Shown: one piece after another, positions 25,552 to 34,982 of the stretch
Position numbering within the stretch: position 1 is the stretch's first letter
Layout of the letters: each line of letters starts with the position of its first letter
Assembly (NCBI GenBank): GCA_944383165.1
Contig: CALWON010000002.1
Location: 1 to 64,000, forward strand
Length of the DNA: 64,000 nucleotides
From: an uncultured Oscillospiraceae bacterium
Lineage (GTDB): Bacteria > Bacillota > Clostridia > Oscillospirales > Oscillospiraceae
Reading direction: 5' to 3'
Translations under genes and position numbers: made by a program
The notes under the pieces: model-generated
What the model saw: only the letters and a program-made list of their open reading frames with translations
Told to the model about the DNA's origin: nothing
Database searches by the model: none

Positions 25552-25580
25552 ATATGACGCACTTGCTCAGTGCAGATGTG

Positions 25581-25609
25581 ATTATACCAACTTTTTTTCT
25601 CTCTGTCAA
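25581..25609 (-). promoter_or_regulatory. promoter of the leftward tRNA-Ala
   Basis: Reading leftward, TTGACA (25604-25609) and TATAAT (25581-25586) are 17 nt apart, an exact consensus. Confidence 0.9.
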
Positions 25610-25621
25610 CCTATTTTTTAG

Positions 25622-25651
25622 AAAGTGCCACGACTTTTGCCGTGGCACTTT
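25622..25651 (-). terminator. hairpin after rpsU
   Basis: AAAGTGCCACG pairs with CGTGGCACTTT around an 8-nt loop. Reading leftward only CTTTCT follows, so termination may be partial. Confidence 0.6.
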
Positions 25652-25658
25652 ATTTGTC

Positions 25659-25841
25659 TTAGTAGAACTTTTTACGGTTCTTGCGTGCAGCCTCAGACTT
25701 CTTGCGACGCTTTACGCTGGGGCTCTCGTAGTGCTCACGCTTACGAACCTCAGCCAGCACACCAGACTTTGCACAGCTGCGCTTAAAACGCTTCAGCGCA
25801 CTCTCCAAAGACTCGTTCTCTCTGACACGGACTTCTGACAT
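25659..25841 (-). CDS. rpsU: 30S ribosomal protein S21
   Basis: A 60-residue basic protein beginning [20 protein letters not shown] and ending in the Arg/Lys-rich [17 protein letters not shown] tail typical of S21. S21 takes part in start-site selection on the 30S subunit. It is transcribed alone from a consensus promoter. GGGAGGGAAAT precedes the ATG. Confidence 0.96.
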   Translation of the reverse strand: MSEVRVRENESLESALKRFKRSCAKSGVLAEVRKREHYESPSVKRRKKSEAARKNRKKFY

Positions 25842-25916
25842 CTATATTTCCCTCCCTCCGGCGTGACGGGGCGTCCCCTGCCACGAAAGGGCCATTTATA
25901 TGGCTTTAACAGTAAC

Positions 25917-25945
25917 ATTATATTTGAAATGAATCAAATTGTCAA
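25917..25945 (-). promoter_or_regulatory. promoter of rpsU
   Basis: Reading leftward, TTGACA (25940-25945) and TATAAT (25917-25922) are 17 nt apart. The leader of about 70 nt includes a G/C-rich stretch (25861-25885) but I see no known regulatory motif. Confidence 0.88.
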
Positions 25946-25992
25946 GGATTTATTCTGGGAAATTTTCTGTTTTTTCCGCACCAGAGCTTAAT

Positions 25993-28413
25993 TTATGCCT
26001 TCGGCTTAAAAATCAGATTCACAAGGCGACCTTTGACCACAATGGACTTTACAAGTTCCATACCCTCTGCCAACTTGGCAATTTTTTCATTGGCTAGGGC
26101 GGCAGCAACCACAGTCTCATCATCACTTCCAGTGGGTACTACAATGTTGGCACGCAGTTTACCGCCCACCTGAACTGCCATCTGAGTGGTCGCAGTAACG
26201 GTTTTTGCCTCCTCATAGGTTGGCCATGCCTGCAAGCAGACCTGTCCCCCATAGCCAGCCAGCTCCCAAAGTTCCTCACACATATGAGGGGCAAAAGGAG
26301 ACAGCAACAACAACAAAACCTTCATATCACCACGGCTTGCACCGTTTTGATAATAGTCATTGACCAGAGACATCAGGGCAGCAATGGCAGTATTAAACTT
26401 CATTGCCTCAATGTCCTCAGACACCTTTTTAATGGTGCGGTGGATGGAAACCTCATTTGCAGCAGAGTAGTCCTCTCCCACATGTTCCTGATCAGTTGCC
26501 AGATTCCACACACGGTCCAGGAAACGCTTACAGCCCTTCACTGCATTGTCAGACCATGCAGCGGCTTTCTCAAAGTCACCGATGAACATAATATAGGTGC
26601 GCATGGTATCTGCACCATATTGGGCAATGACATCATTGGGGTTGATGACATTGCCGCGGGATTTAGACATCTTCTCTCCGCCCTCGCCCAGAATCATACC
26701 ATGACTGGTACGCTTGGCATAGGGCTCTTTGGTGGGAACTACACCAATATCATAGAGGAACTTGTGCCAGAAACGGCTATAGAGCAGATGCAAAGTGGTA
26801 TGCTCCATACCTCCATTATACCAATCCACAGGAGACCAGAACTTCAAAGCCTCCTGAGAAGCCAGTTCCTTGTCATTGTGTGGGTCCATATAGCGCAGGA
26901 AGTACCAGCTAGAACCTGCCCACTGGGGCATGGTGTCTGTCTCTCGCTTGGCTGCTCCACCACAGCATGGGCAGGTGGTATTGACCCAATCCGTCATTTT
27001 AGACAATGGAGACTCACCATCATCGGTTGGCTCATAGCTCTCCACCTCTGGCAGCAACAGAGGTAGCTGAGACTCATCCATAGGCTGCCATCCACACTTT
27101 TCACAGTAAATCATGGGGATGGGTTCACCCCAGTAGCGTTGACGGGAGAATACCCAGTCACGGAGCTTGTAGTTCACCTTGGCGTGACCAATTCCCTTGT
27201 CCTCCAGCCACTTGGTAATGACAGGAATGGCATCTTTGACCGTCATGCCATTGAGGAACTCAGAATTTGTCAGGATACCAGTCTCGTCTTTGGCGGTGAA
27301 GGGAGCCTGTTGCACATCTTCGCCACCAGATACAACCTCGATAATTTCACAGCCAAATTTTTTGGCAAACTCCCAGTCACGGTCATCATGGGCAGGCACT
27401 GCCATAATAGCACCAGTGCCATAGGTTGCCAATACATAATCAGAAATAAAAATGGGAATCTCCTTGCCATTGACAGGGTTGATACCCTTGACCCCATCCA
27501 GACATACGCCTGTTTTCTCTTTGTTCAGCTCTGCACGCTCCAAATCAGACTTGGAGGCAGCCTCTTTCTGGTATGCCTGTACTGCTTCGCTGTTTTTCAA
27601 CATGGGCATCCACTTTTTCAACAGTTCATGTTCTGGAGACAATACCATATAGGTGGCACCAAACAGGGTGTCAGGGCGAGTAGTATACACCAGAATATCA
27701 TCTCCAGCGGTGCTTTTGAATACAACCTCTGCACCAGTGGAGCGACCAATCCAGTTTTTCTGCTGCGTCTTGACACGCTCAATAAAGTCCAGCCCATCCA
27801 GGTCATCAATCAGTCTCTGGGCGTATTCTGTAATTTTCAGCATCCACTGACTTTTTTCCTTGCGGATAACAGGAGAGCCGCAGCGTTCACACACACCATC
27901 TACGACTTCTTCGTTTGCCAGTACACACTTACAGGAAGTACACCAGTTGACCGGCATGGTGGTCTTATAGGCAAGCCCCTTTTTCCATAGCTGTAGGAAA
28001 ATCCACTGTGTCCACTTGTAATAGCTGGGGTCAGTGGTGTTGACCTCTCTATCCCAGTCAAAGGAGTAACCCAACATTTGCAGCTGCTTACGGAAATTTT
28101 CAATGTTGTCATGGGTCACTTTGGCAGGGTGAATATGATTCTTAATGGCATAGTTCTCTGTGGGCAATCCAAACGCATCATAGCCCATTGGAAACAGCAC
28201 ATTATAGCCATCCATGCGGCGTTTACGGGCTACCACATCCATTGCGGTGTAGGGACGGGCATGACCCACATGCAGCCCCTGACCAGAGGGATAGGGAAAC
28301 TCTACCAGAGCATAGAATTTCTTTTTAGAACTGTCCTCTGTGCAGGCAAAGGTCTTTTCTGCCCACCACTTCTGTTGCCATTTCTGCTCAATGGCTGAGA
28401 AATCGTACTTCAA
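25993..28413 (-). CDS. leuS: leucyl-tRNA synthetase
   Basis: An 806-residue class I synthetase charging tRNA-Leu. The HIGH motif appears as HVGHARPYT (about residue 47), the CP1 editing domain spans about 220-420 with [12 protein letters not shown], two Cys-pair zinc-like motifs occur (CTSCKCV/CERCG and CEKCGW/CPCCG), and KMSKS is intact in [10 protein letters not shown]. Length is usual. The start must be TTG at 28413, because two in-frame stops (TGA TGA) lie just upstream; no strong ribosome site precedes it. No T-box leader was found. Confidence 0.97.
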   Translation of the reverse strand: MKYDFSAIEQKWQQKWWAEKTFACTEDSSKKKFYALVEFPYPSGQGLHVGHARPYTAMDVVARKRRMDGYNVLFPMGYDAFGLPTENYAIKNHIHPAKVTHDNIENFRKQLQMLGYSFDWDREVNTTDPSYYKWTQWIFLQLWKKGLAYKTTMPVNWCTSCKCVLANEEVVDGVCERCGSPVIRKEKSQWMLKITEYAQRLIDDLDGLDFIERVKTQQKNWIGRSTGAEVVFKSTAGDDILVYTTRPDTLFGATYMVLSPEHELLKKWMPMLKNSEAVQAYQKEAASKSDLERAELNKEKTGVCLDGVKGINPVNGKEIPIFISDYVLATYGTGAIMAVPAHDDRDWEFAKKFGCEIIEVVSGGEDVQQAPFTAKDETGILTNSEFLNGMTVKDAIPVITKWLEDKGIGHAKVNYKLRDWVFSRQRYWGEPIPMIYCEKCGWQPMDESQLPLLLPEVESYEPTDDGESPLSKMTDWVNTTCPCCGGAAKRETDTMPQWAGSSWYFLRYMDPHNDKELASQEALKFWSPVDWYNGGMEHTTLHLLYSRFWHKFLYDIGVVPTKEPYAKRTSHGMILGEGGEKMSKSRGNVINPNDVIAQYGADTMRTYIMFIGDFEKAAAWSDNAVKGCKRFLDRVWNLATDQEHVGEDYSAANEVSIHRTIKKVSEDIEAMKFNTAIAALMSLVNDYYQNGASRGDMKVLLLLLSPFAPHMCEELWELAGYGGQVCLQAWPTYEEAKTVTATTQMAVQVGGKLRANIVVPTGSDDETVVAAALANEKIAKLAEGMELVKSIVVKGRLVNLIFKPKA

Positions 28414-28478
28414 ACTTCATCACGCTCTCTTATGATTCTTACCGGAACTTCCGGCTCTATTCTTTTTCAGTCTGTCAT

Positions 28479-28507
28479 ATTATACCGTTCTCTATAAAAA
28501 ATTGCAA
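28479..28507 (-). promoter_or_regulatory. promoter of leuS
   Basis: Reading leftward, TTGCAA (28502-28507) and TATAAT (28479-28484) are 17 nt apart. The leader of about 60 nt holds only a small CCGGAA-GTT-CCGG hairpin. Confidence 0.75.
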
Positions 28508-28760
28508 TCGTTTCCCTAAAAAAAGCACACAGATCAATATCCACTCAGAAAACAGAGTGCCACACAGTAATCTGGATGAAATACTGAAATCCATTTTTGT
28601 ATTATTTGAGGCATTTCAGACGGCACTGATTGATTTATGATTGTATCTCAAAAATTTTTTTCATTCGAATATTTCTTGTCCCTAAATAAAATCTTCATAA
28701 CATAAATCAATATGAATAGATTTCTTTGGAATAGCCAGAAGGAGGTATAGAGGGTCAATT

Positions 28761-28904
28761 ATGAGAAATGTAAAACAAACTACACGATTCAATGGGGGAT
28801 GTCTTCTTTTGGTGCAATTTTATTTTTCATATTTGCTCATTTATAGTTACAAACATAAATTGCGATGCAATGTTTATGTTACATTGCCATTCGTGCTTAA
28901 ATAG
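28761..28904 (+). CDS. possible small membrane peptide (47 residues)
   Basis: ATG at 28761 opens a 47-codon frame ending at TAG 28902-28904. AAGGAGG lies 15 nt upstream, a little far, and GAGGG lies 6 nt upstream. The middle (CLLLVQFYFSYLLIYSY) could be a membrane helix. It sits in an otherwise empty AT-rich stretch (28508-29002) between leuS and the next gene. That stretch also holds an imperfect inverted repeat, ACATAAATTGC/GCAATGTTTATGT, near 28852-28878 inside the frame. No homolog recognised; may not be real. Confidence 0.25.
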   Translation: MRNVKQTTRFNGGCLLLVQFYFSYLLIYSYKHKLRCNVYVTLPFVLK

Positions 28905-29002
28905 ATACATTTCGTGAAAATAGATTGAATTTGTATAGATAAACATGTTAGAAATAGTCGGATGTAAACCAAATATACTAAAATATTAAAAGGAGAGAGA
29001 GT

Positions 29003-29816
29003 ATGAGAACCTTCATCAACATTATAGTGTATGGGTGTGTGTTGCTGTTTCTTTATTGGATTGTGTTTGGAGGTGGACCACTGAGAATATATCGGCACTC
29101 CCGTGGACGGACCCGTGCGCAAGAGGGAAGTCAGCGCAGAGAACTGGTGCAGCGAGTGCAAGCACTGTTACCACAGGCTAAAGAGGATACCATATTGTTT
29201 TCTATGCATGAAAAGCGTTCTGTTCGTGGTGGAAGTCATGTCACTGTTGTGAACACCACATATACCCCACTGGTCTTTGTTGCAGATGGGGATCAATTAT
29301 GGGTCATTCCAGTACAGGTTGGTAAAAGACATAGCTACCAACTGGGAACTCCTATCCCCCTCACCAGTGATTTCATCAAAGAGGTGTCTCTCAAAGGAAA
29401 GGCAGGACGAGAGCAATACATATTTGGTGTAGAAACACAGGATGGAATGCAGGAAATCCCCATGGCAATCCAGCCTTTTCTCTATCAAAAAAATCGCCAT
29501 TGCCCAGTAGATTTGGTGCAGGATGAGGCGTGCAAGAAAATGACAGCACTGGCACAGCGGTTGGCATTTCTCTCCTGTCATATGAGTGTGGAAGATTTGG
29601 AGGAAGATCGCCGCAAAGATCGAGCCATTGGTTACGCTACAATAGCTGGATTTATAGGCATGTTGGGGTTGATGTTTGCTTTTCTGGAAGACGCCAATGC
29701 CACAGTTATCCTTTTCATTGCAACATTGGTGCCCTTTACGCAATCGACAGATTCCAAAAATCAGTGCCATTGTGGTGTTAGTACAAGCTATTTTATCCTA
29801 CCAATTCTTAAAATGA
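29003..29816 (+). pseudogene. membrane protein gene with probable frameshift near its 3' end
   Basis: An unrecognised protein with an N-terminal membrane helix (about 4-24), a soluble domain (about 35-205) and a C-terminal helix pair starting at YATIAGFIGMLGLMFAFL. The original frame stays open to 29920, but that reads through a terminator hairpin and into the convergent rhomboid gene, with non-membrane sequence. A +1 shift between about 29720 and 29735 instead gives IPKISAIVVLVQAILSYQFL and a stop at 29814-29816, just before the terminator. This is either an inactivating indel or a sequencing error. AAGGAGAGAG precedes the ATG. Confidence 0.6.
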
Positions 29817-29821
29817 AAAAC

Positions 29822-29865
29822 AAAAAGAGAAGCTATGTGGAACTTTCCCATAGCTTCTCTCTTTT
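29822..29865. terminator. bidirectional terminator
   Basis: AGAGAAGCTATG pairs perfectly with CATAGCTTCTCT; CTTTT follows on the + side and CTTTTTGTTTTT on the - side. Confidence 0.88.
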
Positions 29866-29867
29866 AT

Positions 29868-30431
29868 TTACTTTTTCACCATCGCAAAACCGAATCCAGC
29901 CCCACATAGTCCACCAATAATATGGGTCAGTTGAGATACATTGTCATTCACAGACACTGCATCTACCACTTCCCCACCCAGATACAGAACAACAACTAAG
30001 ATTAAAGTCAGTGGGATGGCTCCATTTCGCATCCCTGCCAACGAAGAAAGGACAATCAACATAAAGACAATGCCACTTGCACCCAAAAGAGCAGTACCAG
30101 GAAACAGGAAAAACTGTACTAGCCCTGACACCAGTGCTGTCAGTACAATACACCCCAAAAGCCGTTTGCTGCCATATTTCTCCTCTAGTGGTGGTCCCAC
30201 CACCAACAACAGCATCATGTTACCCATAAAGTGGGCATAGCCACTGTGTCCCAGCACATGGGTAAACATACGCACATAGGTCAGTGGATCTGTGAAGGAG
30301 GAGTGGTACACTGCAAACAGCATCTGTGTACTGACCCCCTGTGTCACACTTCCCAAAATCAGAGAACCCAGAGAGAGCAGAAAAAAGGTCAGAATCACCG
30401 GGGAGTTGTACTGGATTGGAAACCGCTTCAA
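29868..30431 (-). CDS. rhomboid family intramembrane serine protease
   Basis: A 187-residue membrane protein with six helices. The HFMGNMMLLLVVGPPLEEKYG segment (seen as HFMGNM then GPPLEEKYG) and the catalytic Ser in LLGASGIVFML (about residue 118) with the catalytic His in HIIGGLCGAGFG (about 171) define an active rhomboid. It cleaves membrane proteins within the bilayer; substrates unknown. It starts with TTG overlapping the serA stop by 4 nt, so translation is coupled. Confidence 0.92.
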   Translation of the reverse strand: MKRFPIQYNSPVILTFFLLSLGSLILGSVTQGVSTQMLFAVYHSSFTDPLTYVRMFTHVLGHSGYAHFMGNMMLLLVVGPPLEEKYGSKRLLGCIVLTALVSGLVQFFLFPGTALLGASGIVFMLIVLSSLAGMRNGAIPLTLILVVVLYLGGEVVDAVSVNDNVSQLTHIIGGLCGAGFGFAMVKK

Positions 30432-31600
30432 TGGTTTAGTACACGGACACGGATGACGCCAGAGATTGCTCTCAGCTCATCTGCCACAGAATCTTTGATA
30501 CGGCTGTTGATGTCCACCATGGTATAGGCATAGTCCTTCTTTGATTTGTTGGTCAGGTTTTCCACGTTGACACCTTCTCTGGACAAAACAGAAGTAATCT
30601 GTGTCAACATAGCAGGAATATTTTTGTGGATGACACAAATACGGGAAATTCCGCTCCACTCCTGAGAGACATTGGGCAAATTCACAGAATTTCGGATATT
30701 GCCATTGACCAGATAATCCTTGAGTTGGTCTGCTGCCATACGGGCACAATTTTCCTCACTTTCAGGGGTAGAGGCACCCAGATGAGGCAGGGACACCACA
30801 TTGGGAATCACAGAAATTTTCTCATTGGGGAAATCGGTCACATAGCGAGCCACTCGACCAGACTCCAATGCAGCAATCATATCATCGTCATTGACCAAGC
30901 CGCCACGGGCCAGATTGAGAATACGCACCTGACCTTTCATTTTGGAAATGGCTTCCCCATTGATAAAGTCTTTGGTGTCATTGGTGTAGGGTACATGAAT
31001 GGTAATATAATCAGAGACCTTATAAAGCTCTTCCACATTTTTCACCACATGTACATGACGGTCCAGACGCAAAGCAGCATCCACAGACAGGAATGGGTCA
31101 TAACCATAGACATCCATACCCAAATCCAGTGCCACATTGCACACCAGTGCACCAATGGCACCCAGACCAATCACACCCAAGGTTTTGCGGTACAGTTCAG
31201 GACCTGCAAAAGCAGACTTTCCTTTCTCCACTGCACTGGCAACATCCACACCTGGGGTATGTACCTGTTCCTGTACCCAATCGGCTCCACCCAAAATATC
31301 ACGGGAGGCGATGAGCATGGCAGCAATCACCAGCTCTTTCACTGCATTTGCATTGGCTCCAGGGGTATTGAATACCACAATGCCATGCTCAGAACAACGG
31401 TCAATGGGAATATTGTTGGTGCCTGCACCCGCTCTTGCCACCGCTCTCAGGGCATCTGGAAACTCATAGTCGTGCATGGCAGCGGAACGCACCAAAATAC
31501 CGTCCTCATTTTCTACATCACTGCCCACCTGAAAACGGGTCTGGTCCAATAAATCCAGCCCAGCGGTGGAAATTTTATTGAGTGTTTTAATTCGATACAT
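30428..31600 (-). CDS. serA: D-3-phosphoglycerate dehydrogenase
   Basis: A 390-residue enzyme for the first step of serine synthesis, 3-phosphoglycerate to 3-phosphohydroxypyruvate. The NAD-binding motif is GVIGLGAIGALVCN (about 145), the catalytic Arg/Glu/His lie in NLARGG, and SLPHLGASTPESEENCARM (about 278). A C-terminal ACT domain (about 320-390) suggests allosteric control. It follows serC by 18 nt. Confidence 0.95.
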   Translation of the reverse strand: MYRIKTLNKISTAGLDLLDQTRFQVGSDVENEDGILVRSAAMHDYEFPDALRAVARAGAGTNNIPIDRCSEHGIVVFNTPGANANAVKELVIAAMLIASRDILGGADWVQEQVHTPGVDVASAVEKGKSAFAGPELYRKTLGVIGLGAIGALVCNVALDLGMDVYGYDPFLSVDAALRLDRHVHVVKNVEELYKVSDYITIHVPYTNDTKDFINGEAISKMKGQVRILNLARGGLVNDDDMIAALESGRVARYVTDFPNEKISVIPNVVSLPHLGASTPESEENCARMAADQLKDYLVNGNIRNSVNLPNVSQEWSGISRICVIHKNIPAMLTQITSVLSREGVNVENLTNKSKKDYAYTMVDINSRIKDSVADELRAISGVIRVRVLNH

Positions 31601-31618
31601 GTTACTTCTCCCTGTTCC

Positions 31619-32704
31619 TCAGTTTGCTTTGTCAAATTGTTTGATAAAGTCACACAGCTTTTCCACACCCTCAACTGGCATGGCGTTGTAGATGGAGGCA
31701 CGCATTCCTCCCACCTTTCTGTGACCCTTCAGGTTCACAAACCCAGCTTCTGTGGCTTCCTTGACAAATTTTGCATCCATTTCCTCATTTCCGGTGCGGA
31801 AGGTCACATTCATACCAGAACGAGACCCCTTTTCGGCGTGGCACTGGAACAGGCGTGAGGCATCCAATGTATCATAGAGCATGGCAGAGCGTAGGTCACG
31901 CAGTTTTTCCATCCCTGCAATTCCGCCCTGTTCTGCCACCCAGTCCAGATTTAATCCCAGCATATAGATACACCAACAGGGAGGTGTATTATACATAGAA
32001 TCCTTCTCTATCATAGTATGATAATTCATCATCAGAGGGGTATAGGGCAGTTCATGCCCTGCCAAGTCCTCACGCATAATCACCACTGTCAAACCAGCAG
32101 GTGCCATATTTTTCTGAGCTCCCGCAAAGATAATTCCATACTTTGATACATCGACGGAGCGGGACAGAATATTGGAGGACATATCACACACCAGTGGCAC
32201 AGAACCAGTGTCTGGCACATACTGCCATTCTGTACCATAGATGGTGTTGTTGGCACAATAATAGAAATAGCTTGCCTGCCCACTGAGTTTCAGTTGTTCC
32301 TGACTGGGAATATAGCTGTGATCCCGGTCACTGGTATCGGCTGCCAGATGGACAGTACCATATTTCTTTGCTTCTTTGGCTGCAAGGGATGCAAAATTAC
32401 CAGTGACTGCATAGTCTGCTTCCCCAGTCCGTCCCATCAAATTCAGTGGAACCATAGAAAATTGCCCAGATGCACCAGTCTGGAGAAACAGGATTTTATA
32501 GCCTTCAGGAATATTCATCATCTTCCTGAGCTTATCCTGGGTCTCCTCAAAAATCTGCATGAACACTTTTGAGCGGTGACTCATCTCCATCACTGACATA
32601 CCAGAACCACGGTAATTGGTGATTTCTGACCCTGCACGCTCCAGGGCAGAGAGTGGAAGCATGGATGGGCCTGCGGAGAAGTTGTAAACGCGCTGTTCGC
32701 TCAT
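31619..32704 (-). CDS. serC: phosphoserine aminotransferase
   Basis: A 361-residue PLP enzyme converting 3-phosphohydroxypyruvate to phosphoserine. It begins RVYNFSAGPSMLP, carries the PLP Lys in FAGAQKNMAPAGLTVV (about residue 197) and the SerC block TPPCWCIYMLGL. It leads the serC-serA-rhomboid transcript. No serB is adjacent. Confidence 0.96.
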   Translation of the reverse strand: MSEQRVYNFSAGPSMLPLSALERAGSEITNYRGSGMSVMEMSHRSKVFMQIFEETQDKLRKMMNIPEGYKILFLQTGASGQFSMVPLNLMGRTGEADYAVTGNFASLAAKEAKKYGTVHLAADTSDRDHSYIPSQEQLKLSGQASYFYYCANNTIYGTEWQYVPDTGSVPLVCDMSSNILSRSVDVSKYGIIFAGAQKNMAPAGLTVVIMREDLAGHELPYTPLMMNYHTMIEKDSMYNTPPCWCIYMLGLNLDWVAEQGGIAGMEKLRDLRSAMLYDTLDASRLFQCHAEKGSRSGMNVTFRTGNEEMDAKFVKEATEAGFVNLKGHRKVGGMRASIYNAMPVEGVEKLCDFIKQFDKAN

Positions 32705-32764
32705 TTGGGAGAACCCCTTTCAAAACATAATTTTCCTGCCCCTTGTAGGGTAGGATAGTTATTT

Positions 32765-32793
32765 ATTATAGTAAAGTGAATGGGTGCTGTCAA
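32765..32793 (-). promoter_or_regulatory. promoter of serC-serA
   Basis: Reading leftward, TTGACA (32788-32793) and TATAAT (32765-32770) are 17 nt apart, an exact consensus. The leader of about 55 nt shows no T-box or riboswitch. Confidence 0.88.
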
Positions 32794-32888
32794 TGCCAAG
32801 CCCTATGAAAAGTTGGTGAGAATCCTGTATTTCCTTAGTTTATCTGACTGAATATCTGGTTATCTTCTTTAGAAGGAGGTAACTTGAT

Positions 32889-33488
32889 ATGTTTGCACTA
32901 TTTTGGAAAGATATGCAGATTCTTCGGAAATCCCTTCGATTTTATACCTTATTCTCTCTTTTTTATTTGCTATTAGCCCTATTGGGGCTGTATGAGTTCA
33001 CATTTATTCTATCCTGTAATACCTTCATGATGATGATGCTCCCCCTTTCGGCTTTTACAGTAGAATCAGGACCTTCCCCTCATCATCATTTGGATCTTGT
33101 AAAAGCTCGTTATCTGTTTGCCCTGTTCATTGCCCTGCTCATGTTCAGCTTGAATATGACCATTGGCACCATCTATTCCATTGCCACACGGGACTATGCT
33201 ATCCTTATGTCCCTCTTTGTGGTATCCACAGGCAGCCTGGCACTTTCTGGCATCCTGTTACCTCTTGCCTTCTGTTTACCCATTCAAAAAATGCGCCCCA
33301 TTTTATATGGAATTGTTTTTTTAGCTATGATCGGAATCTCTCAACTCCCCTATCTCTCCCTGTCCCCTGACTCTGTTTTTCTCTATGGTCTAGTTCTGCC
33401 TTTTTCTGTGTTTCTCCTCTCCTATTTTCTCTCCTGCTCTCTTGTCTCAAAAGGACTTCAGTGCTATAATAGAGAAAAGAAGCGTTGA
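32889..33488 (+). CDS. ABC-2 type membrane protein, no ATPase adjacent
   Basis: A 199-residue protein with six predicted helices resembling ABC-2 permeases of the short Clostridia type (start MFALFWKDMQILRKSLRFY; KARYLFALFIALL). The cytoplasmic segment between helices 2 and 3, which normally reads like a DERSGW...LPVSR stretch, is shortened to TVESGPSPHHHLDLV. No ABC ATPase gene lies on either side, so it is either an orphan subunit or a partner of an ATPase elsewhere. AAGGAGG precedes the ATG. Confidence 0.6.
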   Translation: MFALFWKDMQILRKSLRFYTLFSLFYLLLALLGLYEFTFILSCNTFMMMMLPLSAFTVESGPSPHHHLDLVKARYLFALFIALLMFSLNMTIGTIYSIATRDYAILMSLFVVSTGSLALSGILLPLAFCLPIQKMRPILYGIVFLAMIGISQLPYLSLSPDSVFLYGLVLPFSVFLLSYFLSCSLVSKGLQCYNREKKR

Positions 33489-33507
33489 GAAAAAGGAGGT
33501 TCTTTGT

Positions 33508-33648
33508 ATGACTGCACAACAGGCAATTCATGAACTCAAACAGGTGCGTCAATACTGTTCTGCCCGTGCCATTCCAGCCATTGACTACGCCATTCAGGTT
33601 TTGCAGAAAACCGTGGAAAAAGAGGAACCCTCACAACAAGAAAAATAG
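33508..33648 (+). CDS. 46-residue protein of unknown function
   Basis: A small helical protein starting MTAQQAIHELKQVRQYC, with AIDYAIQVLQKTVEK near the end. The ATG at 33508 follows AAAAAGGAGG at a good spacing and lies 19 nt after the permease-like gene, so it is a real coding unit by context. The TAQQAIxxLKxVRQ...AIDYAIQVLQ layout is like small helical proteins common in Clostridia and their phages; no function is known. It ends at a strong terminator. Confidence 0.7.
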   Translation: MTAQQAIHELKQVRQYCSARAIPAIDYAIQVLQKTVEKEEPSQQEK

Positions 33649-33675
33649 ACACTCGTCCTGAGTGTCTATTTTTCT
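33641..33675. terminator. bidirectional terminator before ftsZ
   Basis: AAAAATAGACACTC pairs with GAGTGTCTATTTTT around a 5-nt loop. It closes both the small-protein gene and the dcw cluster. Confidence 0.92.
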
Positions 33676-34829
33676 TATCTTTTCCTGCTAAAAATACGCT
33701 CTAAGATGTCCCAATCATCATCGCTGACGGTGGGACGTTCCAGCTCTGGCACTGGTTCTGGTGTACGGTTCACAGTCTCCTGTACTATGGGTGCAGCAAC
33801 TTCTGCCTTTCTCTCCTCTACCTTTGCACTGGCGTTGGTAAAGGGCTGGGAGGACATGGCGGGTGTCTCCTCTTTTTCATCAAACCCTGTGGCAATGACG
33901 GTGACTCGCAGTTCATCTTCCAGTGTATCATCAAATGCTGCGCCGAAGATGATATTGGCCTCTGGATGTGCCGCCTCCTGTACCAGATTGGCTGCCACTT
34001 CTACTTCTTCCAATCCAATATCAATGGAACCAGTGACATTGATCAGAACACCCTTTGCACCATTGATGGAAGTTTCCAGCAGTGGGCTGGAAATTGCCAT
34101 CTGTGCGGCTTCCTCTGCCTTATTCTTTCCGGCAGCCCGTCCCACACCCATGTGGGCACGCCCTGCATCTTTCATCACCGCAGATACATCTGCAAAGTCC
34201 AGATTGATAAACCCAGTATTTTTAATCAAGTCGGAAATAGACTGCACTGCCTGCTGCAATACATCATCGGCAATCTCAAAAGCATTGAGCATGGTAATTT
34301 TCTGGTCTGTTGCCAGTTTGAGACGCTCGTTGGGGATAATCACCAGAGAGTCTACTTTACTTCTCAGCTCATTGATGCCGCCGTCTGCCTGTTTCATACG
34401 GCGCATCCCTTCAAAACGAAAGGGCTTTGTCACCACACCTACTGTCAGAATGCCCATTTCTTTTGCGATGTCTGCCACAATGGGAGCTGCTCCAGTACCA
34501 GTTCCGCCACCCATACCGGCGGTAATAAACACCATATCTGCATCTTCCAATGCCTTGGCAATCTGGCTTCTGCTCTCTTCAGCGGACTTTCTGCCTATTT
34601 CAGGATTGGAACCTGCCCCCTGACCGTTGGTGAGTTTCTCCCCAATCTGAATTTTATAGGTTGCTGCTGATACTTCCAGTGCCTGTTTGTCGGTATTCAC
34701 CGCAATAAAATCCACACCTTTTGTACCTGTGCGCACCATGCGGTTGACAACATTGTTGCCACCACCACCTACACCAATTACTTTAATATTTACCACACTA
34801 TCGGGACCTAAATCCAATCCGAAGGCCAT
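33675..34829 (-). CDS. ftsZ: cell division protein FtsZ
   Basis: A 384-residue tubulin-like GTPase that forms the Z ring. GTP-binding [15 protein letters not shown] (about 103) and NxxD-type switch regions are intact, the start [20 protein letters not shown] is typical, and a flexible linker (about 320-365) leads to a C-terminal peptide [17 protein letters not shown] 34829 is used because AGGAGGAG lies upstream; the frame extends 13 codons further without support. It is the last gene of the dcw group, without ftsA before it; FtsA is replaced or encoded elsewhere. Confidence 0.96.
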   Translation of the reverse strand: MAFGLDLGPDSVVNIKVIGVGGGGNNVVNRMVRTGTKGVDFIAVNTDKQALEVSAATYKIQIGEKLTNGQGAGSNPEIGRKSAEESRSQIAKALEDADMVFITAGMGGGTGTGAAPIVADIAKEMGILTVGVVTKPFRFEGMRRMKQADGGINELRSKVDSLVIIPNERLKLATDQKITMLNAFEIADDVLQQAVQSISDLIKNTGFINLDFADVSAVMKDAGRAHMGVGRAAGKNKAEEAAQMAISSPLLETSINGAKGVLINVTGSIDIGLEEVEVAANLVQEAAHPEANIIFGAAFDDTLEDELRVTVIATGFDEKEETPAMSSQPFTNASAKVEERKAEVAAPIVQETVNRTPEPVPELERPTVSDDDWDILERIFSRKR

Positions 34830-34982
34830 TGTCGCTCCTCCTATGTATACAAAATCAAAATCTGCCAATTGCAGGTCTCACCTGCCGCAGATGCAAAATT
34901 CTTACCATAACCCGTTTTATTGTATCTCGATTTCCCAGTTAGGTCAAGAGAAAAAGCTCGAATTTCGCGAACTTTAAAACTT

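Noticed and set aside
26284-27990. Two long rightward frames (260 and 283 codons) opposite leuS
   Set aside because: They are mirror frames of the well-conserved leuS sequence, with no family features or ribosome sites.
28414-28700. T-box leader for leuS
   Set aside because: No AGGGTGGNACCGCG-like antiterminator sequence, and the promoter leaves only about 60 nt of leader.
29726-29740. Programmed -1 frameshift at CCCTTTA
   Set aside because: The reading phase is wrong: a -1 slip would move from the restored frame into the original one, not the other way.
30626-31552. 308-codon rightward frame opposite serA
   Set aside because: Shadow of serA; His/Thr/Ile-rich composition typical of antisense frames.
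33706-34670. Long rightward frames opposite ftsZ
   Set aside because: Ser/Ala/Pro-rich antisense shadows of ftsZ.
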